The notes under the pieces: generated by a model
What the model was told of the DNA's origin: nothing
Database searches by the model: none
The model's input: the letters and a program-made list of their open reading frames with translations, nothing else
Shown here: piece by piece, positions 1 through 8,957 of the stretch
Layout of the letters: the number at the start of each line of letters is the position of its first letter
How positions within the stretch are numbered: the stretch's first letter is position 1
Origin: Lachnospiraceae bacterium UBA3866
GTDB lineage: Bacteria > Bacillota > Clostridia > Lachnospirales > Lachnospiraceae
Reading direction: 5' to 3'
NCBI GenBank assembly: GCA_002392345.1
Contig: DGGU01000050.1
Span: 1 to 37,531 of the forward strand
DNA length: 37,531 nucleotides
Program-made: the position numbers and the translations under genes

Positions 1-72
1 TTTCATAAAATGCGACGAATTTAAGGTTCCAACTAGGCACACACTCGAAAAACGAAGTTTTTCGAGGTGCCC
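1..72 (+). repeat. 108-bp dispersed repeat, copy A (cut by window edge)
   Basis: This is the right-hand 72 bp of a repeat that is complete at 11981-12088 and 14469-14576. It differs from those copies at three positions. It contains the hairpin formed by GGCAC and GTGCC around CTCGAAAAA/TTTTTCGAG and ends in GAGGTGCCC. The left part lies outside the window. It sits directly upstream of the antiporter gene. Confidence 0.9.
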
Positions 73-115
73 TTAATTCTATTTATTATCAAGATTTTAC
101 TATAACTTAATTTTT

Positions 116-1561
116 ATGCTAAATGACCTATATGCAAAACTTAATATCTCAAGTCCTGTGGCAGTCATAATCATATCGATCTCACTTATGCTTATGATTG
201 GTTTTTTGATGACAAGACTGACTAAGATACTTAAACTTCCAGATGTAACTGCCTATATTATTACAGGCATACTCATGGGACCATTTTGTCTAAACCTGAT
301 ACCTAAGTCTATAATAGAAGGGACTTCATTCCTTCCTGACATAGCACTTGCTCTAATTGCTTTCTCTACAGGCGAATTTTTCCGTTTTGAGACACTAAAA
401 AATGGCGGCGTAAGAGTTATAATTATCACACTATTTGAATCGCTACTTGCATCAATGCTTGTATTCATAGCGGCATATTATATACTAAAATTGCCACTAT
501 CATTTTCTATAATCCTTGCTGCTCTTGCTGCAGCTACTGCGCCTGCTTCAACCATGATGACTATAAGGCAGACAGGAGCTAAAGGAAAATTTGTTGACAC
601 TCTCTTACAAGTTGTGGCTCTTGATGATATAGTAGGACTTATTGCATATAGTATTGCCATATCTATTGCACTTTCTACTTCAGAAGATAAGTCTTATGAC
701 ATTGTAAAGATAATCTTGCCTTTCGCATATAATATAATAAGCATATTCCTTGGTGCAGTTTTTGGTTATATAATGAAAGTCTTTTTAACTAACCACTCAA
801 CTGACAATAGGCTTATAGTATCACTTGCTATGATCTTAGCATTTTGTGGCATATGTGCTGCATTTAACTTGTCGCCACTACTTGGATGTATGGCCATGGG
901 AACTATGTATATCAATGCTACAGATGACGCAAGACTTTTTAGACAACTCGGATACTTTAGTCCACCGATTCTTCTTTTGTTTTTTGTGCGTTCAGGCTTA
1001 AGTTTTAATCTTAGTTCTCTTGTATCAGAACATAACTTTATGAATTTCCCACTTATTACTATAGGAATTGTATATTTTGTCGTTCGTATAATTGGTAAAT
1101 ATCTCGGTTCATTTACAGGTTCAGCCGTTACTAAATCCGATAAAGAGATAAGAAACTACTTAGGTCTCGCTCTAATCCCACAAGCTGGTGTTGCAATAGG
1201 TCTCTCTGAACTTGGCGCTCGTACACTCGGTGGAGACATGGGCAATGCTCTTCAAACTATAATATTAGCATCAAGCGTCTTGTATGAACTTATTGGACCA
1301 GCATGTGGCAAATTATCTCTATATCTATCACATTCATATTCTGATAAACTTGAAGAGATGACCGAAGTACCAGCAGTAGATGAAAATGGAACTCCTCTTA
1401 CTGATGCCGAGATGCTGATACGAAGAATAAAACAGATTCAAAATGAACTACCTAAGCACCAAATTAACGAAAATGAAAAAGCATTTACAGAGGCTGCTGA
1501 AGAACAATATAACAATATGTCAAACTTTTATAGATTTAATCGTAGAAAATATAGGAGGTAG
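116..1561 (+). CDS. CPA2-family cation/proton antiporter (Kef/NapA-like)
   Basis: A 481-residue integral membrane protein with about twelve hydrophobic segments between residues 13 and 425, followed by a charged cytoplasmic tail of about 60 residues. The fold resembles Na+/H+ exchangers of the CPA2 family, which swap Na+ or K+ for protons across the cytoplasmic membrane. Family-like segments include PDVTAYIITGILMGP near the N-terminus, ALAAATAPAST around residue 140 and VALDDIVGLIAY around residue 170, where the acidic DD pair is the likely ion site. No TrkA-N/NAD domain is present, so this is the short form. There is no Shine-Dalgarno sequence before the ATG; a TATAAC at 101-106 lies only nine bases upstream, so the transcript may be nearly leaderless. 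It is five bases upstream of the MgtC-like gene and probably cotranscribed with it. Substrate ion is not predictable. Confidence 0.85.
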   Translation: MLNDLYAKLNISSPVAVIIISISLMLMIGFLMTRLTKILKLPDVTAYIITGILMGPFCLNLIPKSIIEGTSFLPDIALALIAFSTGEFFRFETLKNGGVRVIIITLFESLLASMLVFIAAYYILKLPLSFSIILAALAAATAPASTMMTIRQTGAKGKFVDTLLQVVALDDIVGLIAYSIAISIALSTSEDKSYDIVKIILPFAYNIISIFLGAVFGYIMKVFLTNHSTDNRLIVSLAMILAFCGICAAFNLSPLLGCMAMGTMYINATDDARLFRQLGYFSPPILLLFFVRSGLSFNLSSLVSEHNFMNFPLITIGIVYFVVRIIGKYLGSFTGSAVTKSDKEIRNYLGLALIPQAGVAIGLSELGARTLGGDMGNALQTIILASSVLYELIGPACGKLSLYLSHSYSDKLEEMTEVPAVDENGTPLTDAEMLIRRIKQIQNELPKHQINENEKAFTEAAEEQYNNMSNFYRFNRRKYRR

Positions 1562-1566
1562 ATAAG

Positions 1567-2238
1567 ATGTATACTGAAATGATTATTAAAGCACTTTTAT
1601 CAGTTGTAATCGCAACTATAATTGGATGTGAACGTGCTACAAAAAGACATGCTGCTGGAGTCAGGACCTTCGTCCTAGTATCGCTTGCAAGCACCTTCGC
1701 CATGATAATTGATTGTTATCTCGCTAGCAAAGTAAGTAACTACATATATATACTTTCAGCTGCATCAATCATAGCAGTAGTCACAATATCAGTAAATTGT
1801 GTCCTCTATAGTTCAAAAAATCAGATAAAGGGTCTTACAACTTCTGCAGCACTCTTAGCATGTGGGATACTGGGTCTCACAGCTGGAGCAGGGCTTTACT
1901 CACTTACTATAATCGGTTTCATACTAATTATTATCGTTCTTGCTTGGATGCCTAATTTTGAAAAAGATTTGAAGAATCGTTCTAATCATTTTGAAGTTCA
2001 CTTGGAACTAAAAAGCAGCCAATACCTTCAAGACTTTATAACCACTATTCGTCGACTCAATCTTTCAATAGATGACATAGAATTAAACCCTGCTTATTCA
2101 AGTTCAGGATTAAGTGTCTACACTATAGCTTTGTCAATTCATAACGATGAATTAAAACATTATAAGACTCATAAAGAAATAATAGATGCTCTTTCATCTC
2201 TAGATTACATATATCATATAGAAGAGATAACCACATAA
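1567..2238 (+). CDS. MgtC/SapB-family membrane protein
   Basis: A 223-residue protein with four to five hydrophobic segments in the first 130 residues and a soluble C-terminal domain of about 85 residues. The N-terminal half fits the MgtC/SapB family, including the early acidic-arginine segment GCERATKRHAAGVRTFVLVS (residues 20-39), close to the conserved G-x-E-R...G-x-R-T pattern. MgtC-type proteins act in the inner membrane and are linked to growth under Mg2+ limitation or acid stress, partly through effects on ATP synthase or phosphate uptake. The soluble tail resembles an ACT-like regulatory domain (inference). A strong AGGAGG lies in the last codons of the upstream antiporter, so translation is coupled. 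The pairing with an antiporter suggests ion or pH homeostasis. Confidence 0.82.
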   Translation: MYTEMIIKALLSVVIATIIGCERATKRHAAGVRTFVLVSLASTFAMIIDCYLASKVSNYIYILSAASIIAVVTISVNCVLYSSKNQIKGLTTSAALLACGILGLTAGAGLYSLTIIGFILIIIVLAWMPNFEKDLKNRSNHFEVHLELKSSQYLQDFITTIRRLNLSIDDIELNPAYSSSGLSVYTIALSIHNDELKHYKTHKEIIDALSSLDYIYHIEEITT

Positions 2239-2250
2239 TATGTTAAACTT

Positions 2251-2260
2251 AAGGGCACCT
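2251..2260 (-). repeat. Possible terminal remnant of the 108-bp repeat
   Basis: AAGGGCACCTTA around 2251-2262 equals the reverse complement of the right end of the 108-bp repeat (AGGTGCCCTT). It lies between the convergent mgtC-like and pgeF genes and abuts the pgeF stop codon, as copy B abuts a degV stop. A ten-base match can occur by chance, so this is weak. Confidence 0.3.
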
Positions 2261-3030
2261 TAAATTAACATAATACCAGTTAACATCTGTTTTGTTTTAT
2301 CATGTTCTCTTCGCCATGAATGATATATCATGTCGTGATATGTACATATGCTATCTCTTGTGATGTTCTCTTCTTTTACACCATTTTTTAAAAGTCCTAG
2401 TTTTATACTAAGAGTTACATCCAAGAGATATTTTTCTGCCTTATCCGGTATCGGTCTAAACACTTTGTGGATCTCATCACAAGTAAGCAGTTTCTTAAAC
2501 TCATCAATCAGTTCTATCCCAACCTCATAACAATTCCCGCATATCGCAGGTCCAAAGTGTATAATCACATCTTCTATCTTCGTTCCATAGTTTTCTTTCA
2601 TCTTATCTATAGCTATCTTAGTTATATTGGCTACTGTTCCTCTCCACCCGCTATGCACCATTCCAATCGCATGATTTACTGGATCAAGAATATATACAGG
2701 AGTGCAGTCCGCTTCTACCGTAAGTAACATAAGATTCTTTACATTAGTAATCATCCCATCATAAGGAGTTTCAGGCTCCATCCTTGTAACACCAAGGCCT
2801 CTATCATTATCACTTACAACATAGATATTGGTCGTGTGCGATTGTAAAGTCCTTATCATATCGTAAGGTGTTATGTTAAAGTCTTCGCCAAGTTCCTTAT
2901 AGTATCTTAGATCATGCATATCGTCTTCTATATTCCACGAATACACTCTCCATCTGCCCTCATCTCTTGGCACGGAGAATGCCTTCACAAAACTATATTT
3001 ATTGAATTCTTTAACTTCATTATATCTCAT
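2260..3030 (-). CDS. pgeF: PgeF/YfiH-family peptidoglycan editing factor (multicopper-like laccase fold)
   Basis: A 256-residue protein of the DUF152/YfiH family. Members were first called polyphenol oxidases; the E. coli and related enzymes are purine-nucleoside and peptidoglycan-editing enzymes. The family metal-site signatures are visible: QSHTTNIYVV near the N-terminus, TVEADCTPVYI, MVHSGWRGT and GPAICGNCYEV, giving the His/Cys/His set. The reading frame stays open to 3234, but homology starts at ATG 3030 (MRYNEVKEF), and the longer form would overlap mutS2 and its promoter. No Shine-Dalgarno sequence precedes ATG 3030; a promoter (TTGACT, 17-bp spacer, TATTAT) places the predicted start point on the A of the ATG. 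It is divergent from mutS2 and convergent with the mgtC-like gene. Confidence 0.88.
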   Translation of the reverse strand: MRYNEVKEFNKYSFVKAFSVPRDEGRWRVYSWNIEDDMHDLRYYKELGEDFNITPYDMIRTLQSHTTNIYVVSDNDRGLGVTRMEPETPYDGMITNVKNLMLLTVEADCTPVYILDPVNHAIGMVHSGWRGTVANITKIAIDKMKENYGTKIEDVIIHFGPAICGNCYEVGIELIDEFKKLLTCDEIHKVFRPIPDKAEKYLLDVTLSIKLGLLKNGVKEENITRDSICTYHDMIYHSWRREHDKTKQMLTGIMLI

Positions 3031-3036
3031 AATTAT

Positions 3037-3065
3037 ATAATATATTTTTATCTCAATATAGTCAA
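3037..3065 (-). promoter_or_regulatory. Promoter of pgeF, predicted leaderless
   Basis: On the minus strand TTGACT (3065-3060), a 17-bp spacer and TATTAT (3042-3037) are followed by six bases and then the ATG at 3030. A start point seven bases after the -10 box would fall on the start codon itself. Confidence 0.6.
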
Positions 3066-3079
3066 GACACTCAAAAATA

Positions 3080-3088
3080 TGGTATAAT
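3080..3088 (+). promoter_or_regulatory. Extended -10 promoter of mutS2, predicted leaderless
   Basis: TGGTATAAT (extended -10) ends at 3088 and the mutS2 ATG is at 3095, leaving six bases. The predicted start point is therefore the A of the ATG. The -35 region is poor and overlaps the -35 of the divergent pgeF promoter at 3060-3065. Confidence 0.65.
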
Positions 3089-3094
3089 AGACAC

Positions 3095-5464
3095 ATGAAA
3101 ACGATATATGAGTTTCTTGAATTTGATAAAATATTATCTAAGATATCAGAAGAGGCAAGTCTTAGCGAAAGTAAAGAAGATATTTTAGATCTTAAAATCT
3201 TAGATGATAAAGATGCTATAACATCAGCACTCAATGATGTTGATAGTGCATTTTCATACCTTAGAGGTGGCGTAGGACCAAGTTTTATGTCTATCAGAAA
3301 TATTGACGAGTCTCTTCTAAGGCTAAGTAAGTCAGCAGCACTTTCTCAAAGCGAACTTCTCAATATCTCAAGGCTTCTAGACACTGCATCCAATCTAAAG
3401 TCATATAAAAAGTCAAAGGATCTTAACTCTTCTCTTGATACATATTTCAATGAACTTGACCCTTTATCAGCAAAAAACAATACCATAAAAAGAATAATTA
3501 TATCCGAAAACGAGATTGCCGACGATGCTTCATCAGTACTTCTTTCTATCCGTAGAAAAAGAAGGCTACTCATTGAGAAACTACATACAATTTCTAATAG
3601 GCTTCTAAATACTTATGCCGATTACCTTCAAGAACCTGTACTCGCCAATAAGAATAATGCTATGTGCCTTCCAGTAAAATCAGAATTTAAAAATAAAGTT
3701 GAAGGAACTATACACTCTGTATCAGAAAGTCAATTTACTGTATTCATAGAGCCAAGAGAGATAATAGCAGTCAATAACGAGATAACAGAGAATGCCGCAC
3801 TTGAAGAAATCGAGATCACAAAAATCCTATATGAATTGTCTCTATCATTAATTCCTCACACTGATACCATAAAAAGAAATTATGAGAACGTCGTAAAACT
3901 CGATTTTATATTTGCAAAAGCAAAATATGCCTATAATACCAATTCTACAATGCCAGTTCTAAATGCAAATGGTGTCATGAACTTAATTGACGCAAGACAT
4001 CCTCTCATCGATAAGGATAAGATCGTTCCACTTAATATTAATCTTGGCAATACTTTCACGACACTTATAATAACTGGTCCGAACACTGGTGGAAAGACGG
4101 TATCGCTTAAGACAGTTGGGTTAATTGAGCTCATGGCTCTCTCTGGTCTTTTCATACCTTGCAAAGAAAACTCAAAAGTAGCATATTTTGATAACATCTA
4201 TGCTGACATTGGCGATGAGCAAAGTATAGAACAAAGTCTATCCACTTTCTCATCTCACATGACTAATATAGTATATATTCTTAAACATGCCACAAGTAAT
4301 TCTCTTGTTCTCTTTGACGAGATCTGCACTGGCACAGATCCTATAGAAGGAGCAAGCCTCGCAATATCAATTTTAGAATATCTAAAAAGTAGAAACATCC
4401 ATGTAATTGCAACAACACACTATCCAGAGCTTAAGCACTATGCTCTCACTAAAGATGGAGTAAGTAATGGTGCTTTTGAATTCAATGTAGAGACTTTAAA
4501 ACCAACCTACAAACTTCTCATAGGAATACCAGGTAAGTCCAATGCCTTCGCAATCTCAGAGAGACTTGGTCTAAGCAAAGATATAATAGAAAATGCAAAG
4601 AAAAATCTTGATACCAATGATGTTAGATTTGAAGATATAGTTGCCAACCTTGAAGAAAGCCGCCATGCGATAGATGTCGAGAAAGAAACCATAGAAAGAT
4701 ATAAGGCTGAAATCGAAGAACTAAAAGCGAAAGTCAAAAGGCAAGAAAAAGGTCTAAATGATAGAGCAAATTCTATAATAAGACAGGCTAAGGAAAAAGC
4801 CCATGACATACTTTTTGATGCAAAAAAGATAGCAGATAATACAATTAAAAATATGAAAGCTGATGGGCATGATATGTCCTATGTCGTTTCTGAAAGAACA
4901 AAATTGAATAGAGCTCTTGATGAATCAGCTGATAGCCTTATAGAGAAAGTAAAAGGTCCAGCGAAGCCTCTCTCAGCTAAGAAGATCAAGCTTGGAGCAA
5001 ATGTCAAAGTCCTATCTCTCAATGCAGAAGGTGTAGTGGAGTCTCTCCCTGATAAAGACTATAACCTCTTTATAAGGATTGGCATCATGAGAACTCTTGT
5101 CAATATTCGAGACCTCGAACTAATAGAAAGTGACAATCTCAAGATCGATGGTGTCAAAATAAAAAGAACCTATAATAAATCAGGTTCTTCTAAGATAAAA
5201 TATGAAAAATCACATACTGTAGCAACTGAGATCAACCTTATAGGGAAGACCACTGATGAAGCCATACTTGAACTTGAGAAATATATCGATGATGCATATA
5301 TTGCTCATGTGCCATCTGTAAGAATAATTCATGGTCGTGGCACTGGCGCTTTAAAACGAGCTATACAAGAATTCTGTCGCAAGTCTCCTATCATAAGTGA
5401 ATACAGAAGCGGAAACTTTAATGAAGGCGGTGACGGCGCTACTATCGCAACATTCAAGAATTAA
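3095..5464 (+). CDS. mutS2: Endonuclease MutS2
   Basis: A 789-residue MutS2, the usual length. The order is an N-terminal lever/clamp region, an ABC-type ATPase core, a long coiled coil (about residues 515-600) and a C-terminal Smr domain (about 711-789). Walker A is GPNTGGKT near residue 328 and Walker B is LVLFDEICTGTD near residue 404. MutS2 lacks the mismatch-recognition domain; in bacteria it is linked to suppression of recombination and to rescue of collided ribosomes. The start is secure because MKTIYEFLEFDKIL matches the family N-terminus, although there is no ribosome-binding site and the -10 box ends six bases upstream. An oddity is that the Smr LDLRG motif reads INLIG here, while HGRGTG near residue 745 is intact. 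The gene end overlaps the convergent gene at 5461 by four bases. Confidence 0.95.
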   Translation: MKTIYEFLEFDKILSKISEEASLSESKEDILDLKILDDKDAITSALNDVDSAFSYLRGGVGPSFMSIRNIDESLLRLSKSAALSQSELLNISRLLDTASNLKSYKKSKDLNSSLDTYFNELDPLSAKNNTIKRIIISENEIADDASSVLLSIRRKRRLLIEKLHTISNRLLNTYADYLQEPVLANKNNAMCLPVKSEFKNKVEGTIHSVSESQFTVFIEPREIIAVNNEITENAALEEIEITKILYELSLSLIPHTDTIKRNYENVVKLDFIFAKAKYAYNTNSTMPVLNANGVMNLIDARHPLIDKDKIVPLNINLGNTFTTLIITGPNTGGKTVSLKTVGLIELMALSGLFIPCKENSKVAYFDNIYADIGDEQSIEQSLSTFSSHMTNIVYILKHATSNSLVLFDEICTGTDPIEGASLAISILEYLKSRNIHVIATTHYPELKHYALTKDGVSNGAFEFNVETLKPTYKLLIGIPGKSNAFAISERLGLSKDIIENAKKNLDTNDVRFEDIVANLEESRHAIDVEKETIERYKAEIEELKAKVKRQEKGLNDRANSIIRQAKEKAHDILFDAKKIADNTIKNMKADGHDMSYVVSERTKLNRALDESADSLIEKVKGPAKPLSAKKIKLGANVKVLSLNAEGVVESLPDKDYNLFIRIGIMRTLVNIRDLELIESDNLKIDGVKIKRTYNKSGSSKIKYEKSHTVATEINLIGKTTDEAILELEKYIDDAYIAHVPSVRIIHGRGTGALKRAIQEFCRKSPIISEYRSGNFNEGGDGATIATFKN

Positions 5465-6702
5465 TAAAATCTTATACACTCAACACCATCAATAAGTCCC
5501 ACTAATAACTCTGTAAATATGAGGCTTTTTCTCTTGGCTACATATTCTATAGGACTCGCTAATTCCTTATCGAAAAGTATCCTTCCATGTATGTCATATA
5601 TCACAGCCCTATTGTTATTGATAAATACTATATAATCACTACTTAAATAGAAATTAGTATAATCTATGTCTATAATTCTATCACATAAGGTCGCTCCCTT
5701 ATCGTCATATACCATAAGTCTTTTATCATCATAGATTGCAGCAAAATAATTCTCATTATATGATATAGACGATATCCTACTATTGTTGTCAACCAAACTT
5801 GTGATCTTTGGGTTAGCAGAATCACTTGTTGAGACATAGTATATGCCATCATCAGATACAAGGCATGATCTTGCATCATTAAAGAAATGGCAACGAGCTA
5901 AAAACTTATCATTAAATTCATCTACAAACTCTCCGACAATTCTTTTCGAATTAGCATTCTTCCCTGCATCAGCAAAATTATAATATGTTGCCTTCGTATA
6001 TATCTTATCTTCAGTAAGGCATACATAACATACTGCAAGTTCTTCTCCGCTATCAGAAGTACTTATATCTATAGGCATACCGTCTTCTGTAATATTAGTC
6101 TTTATGCTTATATCGACTACCGCACCTGATGATCTAAATACATTAATATAACTATTATTATCATCTGACTGCATCACATATAAGACTCCATCTTTAGATA
6201 AAGCAATCTTTACTATAGGATTAGTTGTGGTGTTCTCTCCCGTTAGACCTTTCTCATCAAAGATATAAAAGTTATTATCATTTCTATCAGCTATAGCAAA
6301 ATACTTATCGTTAGAGACATATATTGGGTCTTTAACATTATAAGAGATAGTCCAATTGACATTGCCATTGCCATCGACATAGGTTATACCATCATTGGAA
6401 ATTCTCATTAGGCCGTTGCTAAAACTTGTATATTCTACACTCTTATTATTGACATTTTCAGATCCCTTTGTTAAGTTGACTTTCCATACAAAGGTCGCCG
6501 AATCATCATTCATGAATCTAAACACAAAAACGATAGTTGCAAGTACTATAATAATAAGCACCAATATTGCAAGGTGCTTAATATTAAAGCCTCTAAAATT
6601 AAACATCGGAATTTTACGAGAGCTTGTATCTTTGTTGACGCCAAGGTCACTAATTATAAGTTCATCAACATCAGAACCAATTTTACGTGACTGCTTCGAC
6701 AT
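5461..6702 (-). CDS. DUF5711-like protein: one transmembrane helix plus extracytoplasmic beta-propeller
   Basis: A 413-residue protein with a basic cytoplasmic N-terminus, one transmembrane helix at about residues 43-63 and a long outside domain of repeated beta-strand segments (VSNDKYFAIADRNDNNFYIFD, GVLYVMQSDDNNSYINVF, YDDKRLMVYDD). The pattern is that of a PQQ/WD-like propeller and resembles DUF5711 proteins of Clostridia, whose function is unknown. Its ATG shares one base with the TAA of the upstream nucleotidyltransferase (TAATG), so the two are translationally coupled. The coupling suggests a shared cell-envelope role, but this is inference. The family assignment is from memory of the architecture and is moderate. 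Confidence 0.7.
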   Translation of the reverse strand: MSKQSRKIGSDVDELIISDLGVNKDTSSRKIPMFNFRGFNIKHLAILVLIIIVLATIVFVFRFMNDDSATFVWKVNLTKGSENVNNKSVEYTSFSNGLMRISNDGITYVDGNGNVNWTISYNVKDPIYVSNDKYFAIADRNDNNFYIFDEKGLTGENTTTNPIVKIALSKDGVLYVMQSDDNNSYINVFRSSGAVVDISIKTNITEDGMPIDISTSDSGEELAVCYVCLTEDKIYTKATYYNFADAGKNANSKRIVGEFVDEFNDKFLARCHFFNDARSCLVSDDGIYYVSTSDSANPKITSLVDNNSRISSISYNENYFAAIYDDKRLMVYDDKGATLCDRIIDIDYTNFYLSSDYIVFINNNRAVIYDIHGRILFDKELASPIEYVAKRKSLIFTELLVGLIDGVECIRFY

Positions 6703-7613
6703 TATAATTTAATATTCTTAAGTGCCTCTCTAACATATTCTTTATCAGATGCATAAGTAACTCCGTACCACTTGTCCTTAACTGGGAGAACATGAACTGT
6801 GCCAAGCTTTTCTTTGATAATCTCATTGACAACTGCAGGGAGCAAGAACTCAGCTTTTATATTGCTATTATTCTTCTCTAAGAAATCGATAAACTTCTTC
6901 TCAAGGCAGAGTATAAACTCAAAAGGTAATCCGAACATATTCATTGATACAAGTGAATCTTCACTTATCACAACTTCTTTTTTATTATCATCTTCACCTG
7001 TTATACGACCATCTGGTTTCTTGCTTATCTCATAGGTCTCAACTACATCAGTCAAAAAGCCATCCTGATCCTCTCTGCAGATACCACGAGTAACAGTGCC
7101 ATTTTCAGATAAAGTGTTGACTATCTTATATCCAGCCATGCACATGCGTAAAGTATGATCGCAAGCTGGACACTGACCTGTTGAAGCTCCTGCATGTGTT
7201 ACAAGATGCTCATGTATCTTGACAAAACCTTCATCACCATAGTAATCATCTGCATTAATTACAACGAAAGGTGCATCTATCACATCCCGTGCGCAATATA
7301 AGGCATGAGCTGTACCATATGGCTTAACTCTATTCTCCGGTGCCTTAAAATTAGCTGGCAACATATTTAACTCTTGGAAAGCATATCTACACTTAAGGAC
7401 TTTCTCGAGTCTATCGCCAATAATTTCTTTAAAATCTTTCTCTATTTCTTTTCTAATTATAATTACAGCTTCATCAAAACCAGCCTTAGCTGCAGAATGA
7501 ACACTGTAATCCATAATCACTTCTCCATTTGGACCAAGCGGAGTAAGTTGTTTTATTCCTTCGCCAAATCTTGAGCCTATACCTGCTGCCATTATAACTA
7601 GTTGTGTCTTCAT
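6702..7613 (-). CDS. Sugar-phosphate nucleotidyltransferase (NTP_transferase family)
   Basis: A 303-residue GT-A-like nucleotidyltransferase that should join a nucleoside triphosphate and a sugar 1-phosphate to make an NDP-sugar and pyrophosphate. The signature MAAGIGSRFGEGIKQLTPLG (residues 8-27) supplies the nucleotide-binding loop and catalytic Lys/Arg. YGTAHALY (99-106) is the base- and sugar-binding stretch, and VVINADDYYGD (117-127) carries the Mg2+-binding acidic pair. It is shorter than GalU and has no left-handed beta-helix acyltransferase domain. The sugar cannot be assigned from sequence alone. The ATG overlaps the stop of the upstream 447-aa gene by four bases (ATGA), and its stop overlaps the start of the propeller gene, so all three form one tightly coupled unit. 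Confidence 0.82.
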   Translation of the reverse strand: MKTQLVIMAAGIGSRFGEGIKQLTPLGPNGEVIMDYSVHSAAKAGFDEAVIIIRKEIEKDFKEIIGDRLEKVLKCRYAFQELNMLPANFKAPENRVKPYGTAHALYCARDVIDAPFVVINADDYYGDEGFVKIHEHLVTHAGASTGQCPACDHTLRMCMAGYKIVNTLSENGTVTRGICREDQDGFLTDVVETYEISKKPDGRITGEDDNKKEVVISEDSLVSMNMFGLPFEFILCLEKKFIDFLEKNNSNIKAEFLLPAVVNEIIKEKLGTVHVLPVKDKWYGVTYASDKEYVREALKNIKL

Positions 7614-8953
7614 ATCATCTTCACCATCCTTTCTTCTGATGCTTTTTTAAATATTTTAAATATCTGCTTAAAGTCTTCCACTCCATTGACATAACCAATA
7701 AGCGGGAAGTCTTCTTCTACTGAATCTACTTTATATATAGAATAAGGCTTAGCATTATCTATACCATTACTAAAATCATATTTATAGAGATGACCTTTAA
7801 AAAGTTCTATAGGAAAACCATATTTCTTACTATATGACTTGTCTCCGTTGGAAAGTGTCTCAAGTAACCGATTATCTTCGCTTTCCTTCGTATACACATA
7901 AGGCTCAAAGTGATAATCTTCTATAAACGCATCATAACCGCCTTTGTCCATATAATAATTTAGCCACAGTTTTACATTCTTAATCTCGCGAGTTTCTTTC
8001 TTAAGTTTTGCAAGTATCTTTAAATCTATGTCAAGATTCTCAATATATTTATTAGGATTGACATCTATATCATAGTTCTTCATATACCATCTATGTACAA
8101 GAAATATAGGTATGTCAACTATATCCCAGAGTCTTCCTGCATTTGGAAGCTCAATATTTGGTGCTATCTTTCTATTGATATATGGGTCTCGACTTCTATT
8201 AAGAAGTTCTTTTGGCACGATGACATAATTACAACCACTGCCCGAATGCGTAAGTTTTATAAAATCAAATAAGTCTTTAGTGTCACCAAGATATTTTGAA
8301 AATAGTTCCATGAGTGCATTGATATTCTCTAATATGTAATCACAAAGGGCAGCTTCGTAGCTTGTAGTTCCTATCGCCTTAGAGATACGATCATTAATGA
8401 GTACAAGTTCTTCTTCTGGCACTTTGAAGTTGAAAACTCTATGACCCGCCAAGTCCTCGTAGCTATCATCTTCAAATATCTCTACTCTATCCACCATGAA
8501 GCAATACTCTATGAGAGATCGAAGGACTGTCCATGCAGAAGTCATGGTGTCAGCGAAGAATGTCTTTCTGCCATTTTTCTCTATAGTAAGCCATGGTCTT
8601 TCCTTCATCACGTCTTTAGCACTATCTATCTTAAATATATATTTCATAGAATAATCCGATGAGTCGCATTCTGTTATAGGGAAATTATCGCACTTCGTCC
8701 TTACATCTTTAAGATTATATTTTCTATAAAGCATGTATCTTGCGAATGAGTTCTGATACCACTTCTCTCCAAGACGCTCTTTCAGATTCTTACAATCATT
8801 TTCAAAAAGAGATACGAGTTTTGGATAGAAATTGTACTCCTTTGCAACCAAAACCTTAGTGAAAAGCTGATTCTTCACATCATAATTCTTATTAAAGGAT
8901 GAGCCATTGCCATCATTATCATATTCAAGGAGCTTTTCAATGAGCGTTCTCAT
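7610..8953 (-). CDS. Unrecognised 447-residue cytoplasmic protein
   Basis: I do not recognise a family. The protein is 447 residues, soluble, without signal peptide or membrane helix, and rich in aromatic and charged residues (for example KERPWLTIEKNGRKTFFAD and YVIVPKELLNRSRDPYINRK). The frame stays open to 9004, but that stretch is the tRNA-Gly gene on the same strand, so MRTLIEKLLEYDND at 8953 is the likely start. No Shine-Dalgarno sequence is present: only TATT separates the tRNA 3' end from the ATG. It is coupled by ATGA overlap to the nucleotidyltransferase. Function could relate to that enzyme's product, but nothing in the sequence proves it. Confidence 0.7.
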   Translation of the reverse strand: MRTLIEKLLEYDNDGNGSSFNKNYDVKNQLFTKVLVAKEYNFYPKLVSLFENDCKNLKERLGEKWYQNSFARYMLYRKYNLKDVRTKCDNFPITECDSSDYSMKYIFKIDSAKDVMKERPWLTIEKNGRKTFFADTMTSAWTVLRSLIEYCFMVDRVEIFEDDSYEDLAGHRVFNFKVPEEELVLINDRISKAIGTTSYEAALCDYILENINALMELFSKYLGDTKDLFDFIKLTHSGSGCNYVIVPKELLNRSRDPYINRKIAPNIELPNAGRLWDIVDIPIFLVHRWYMKNYDIDVNPNKYIENLDIDLKILAKLKKETREIKNVKLWLNYYMDKGGYDAFIEDYHFEPYVYTKESEDNRLLETLSNGDKSYSKKYGFPIELFKGHLYKYDFSNGIDNAKPYSIYKVDSVEEDFPLIGYVNGVEDFKQIFKIFKKASEERMVKMI

Positions 8954-8957
8954 AATA

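Noticed and set aside
3031..3234. N-terminal extension of PgeF
   Set aside because: It would overlap the mutS2 start and both promoters, and the added residues do not resemble the family.
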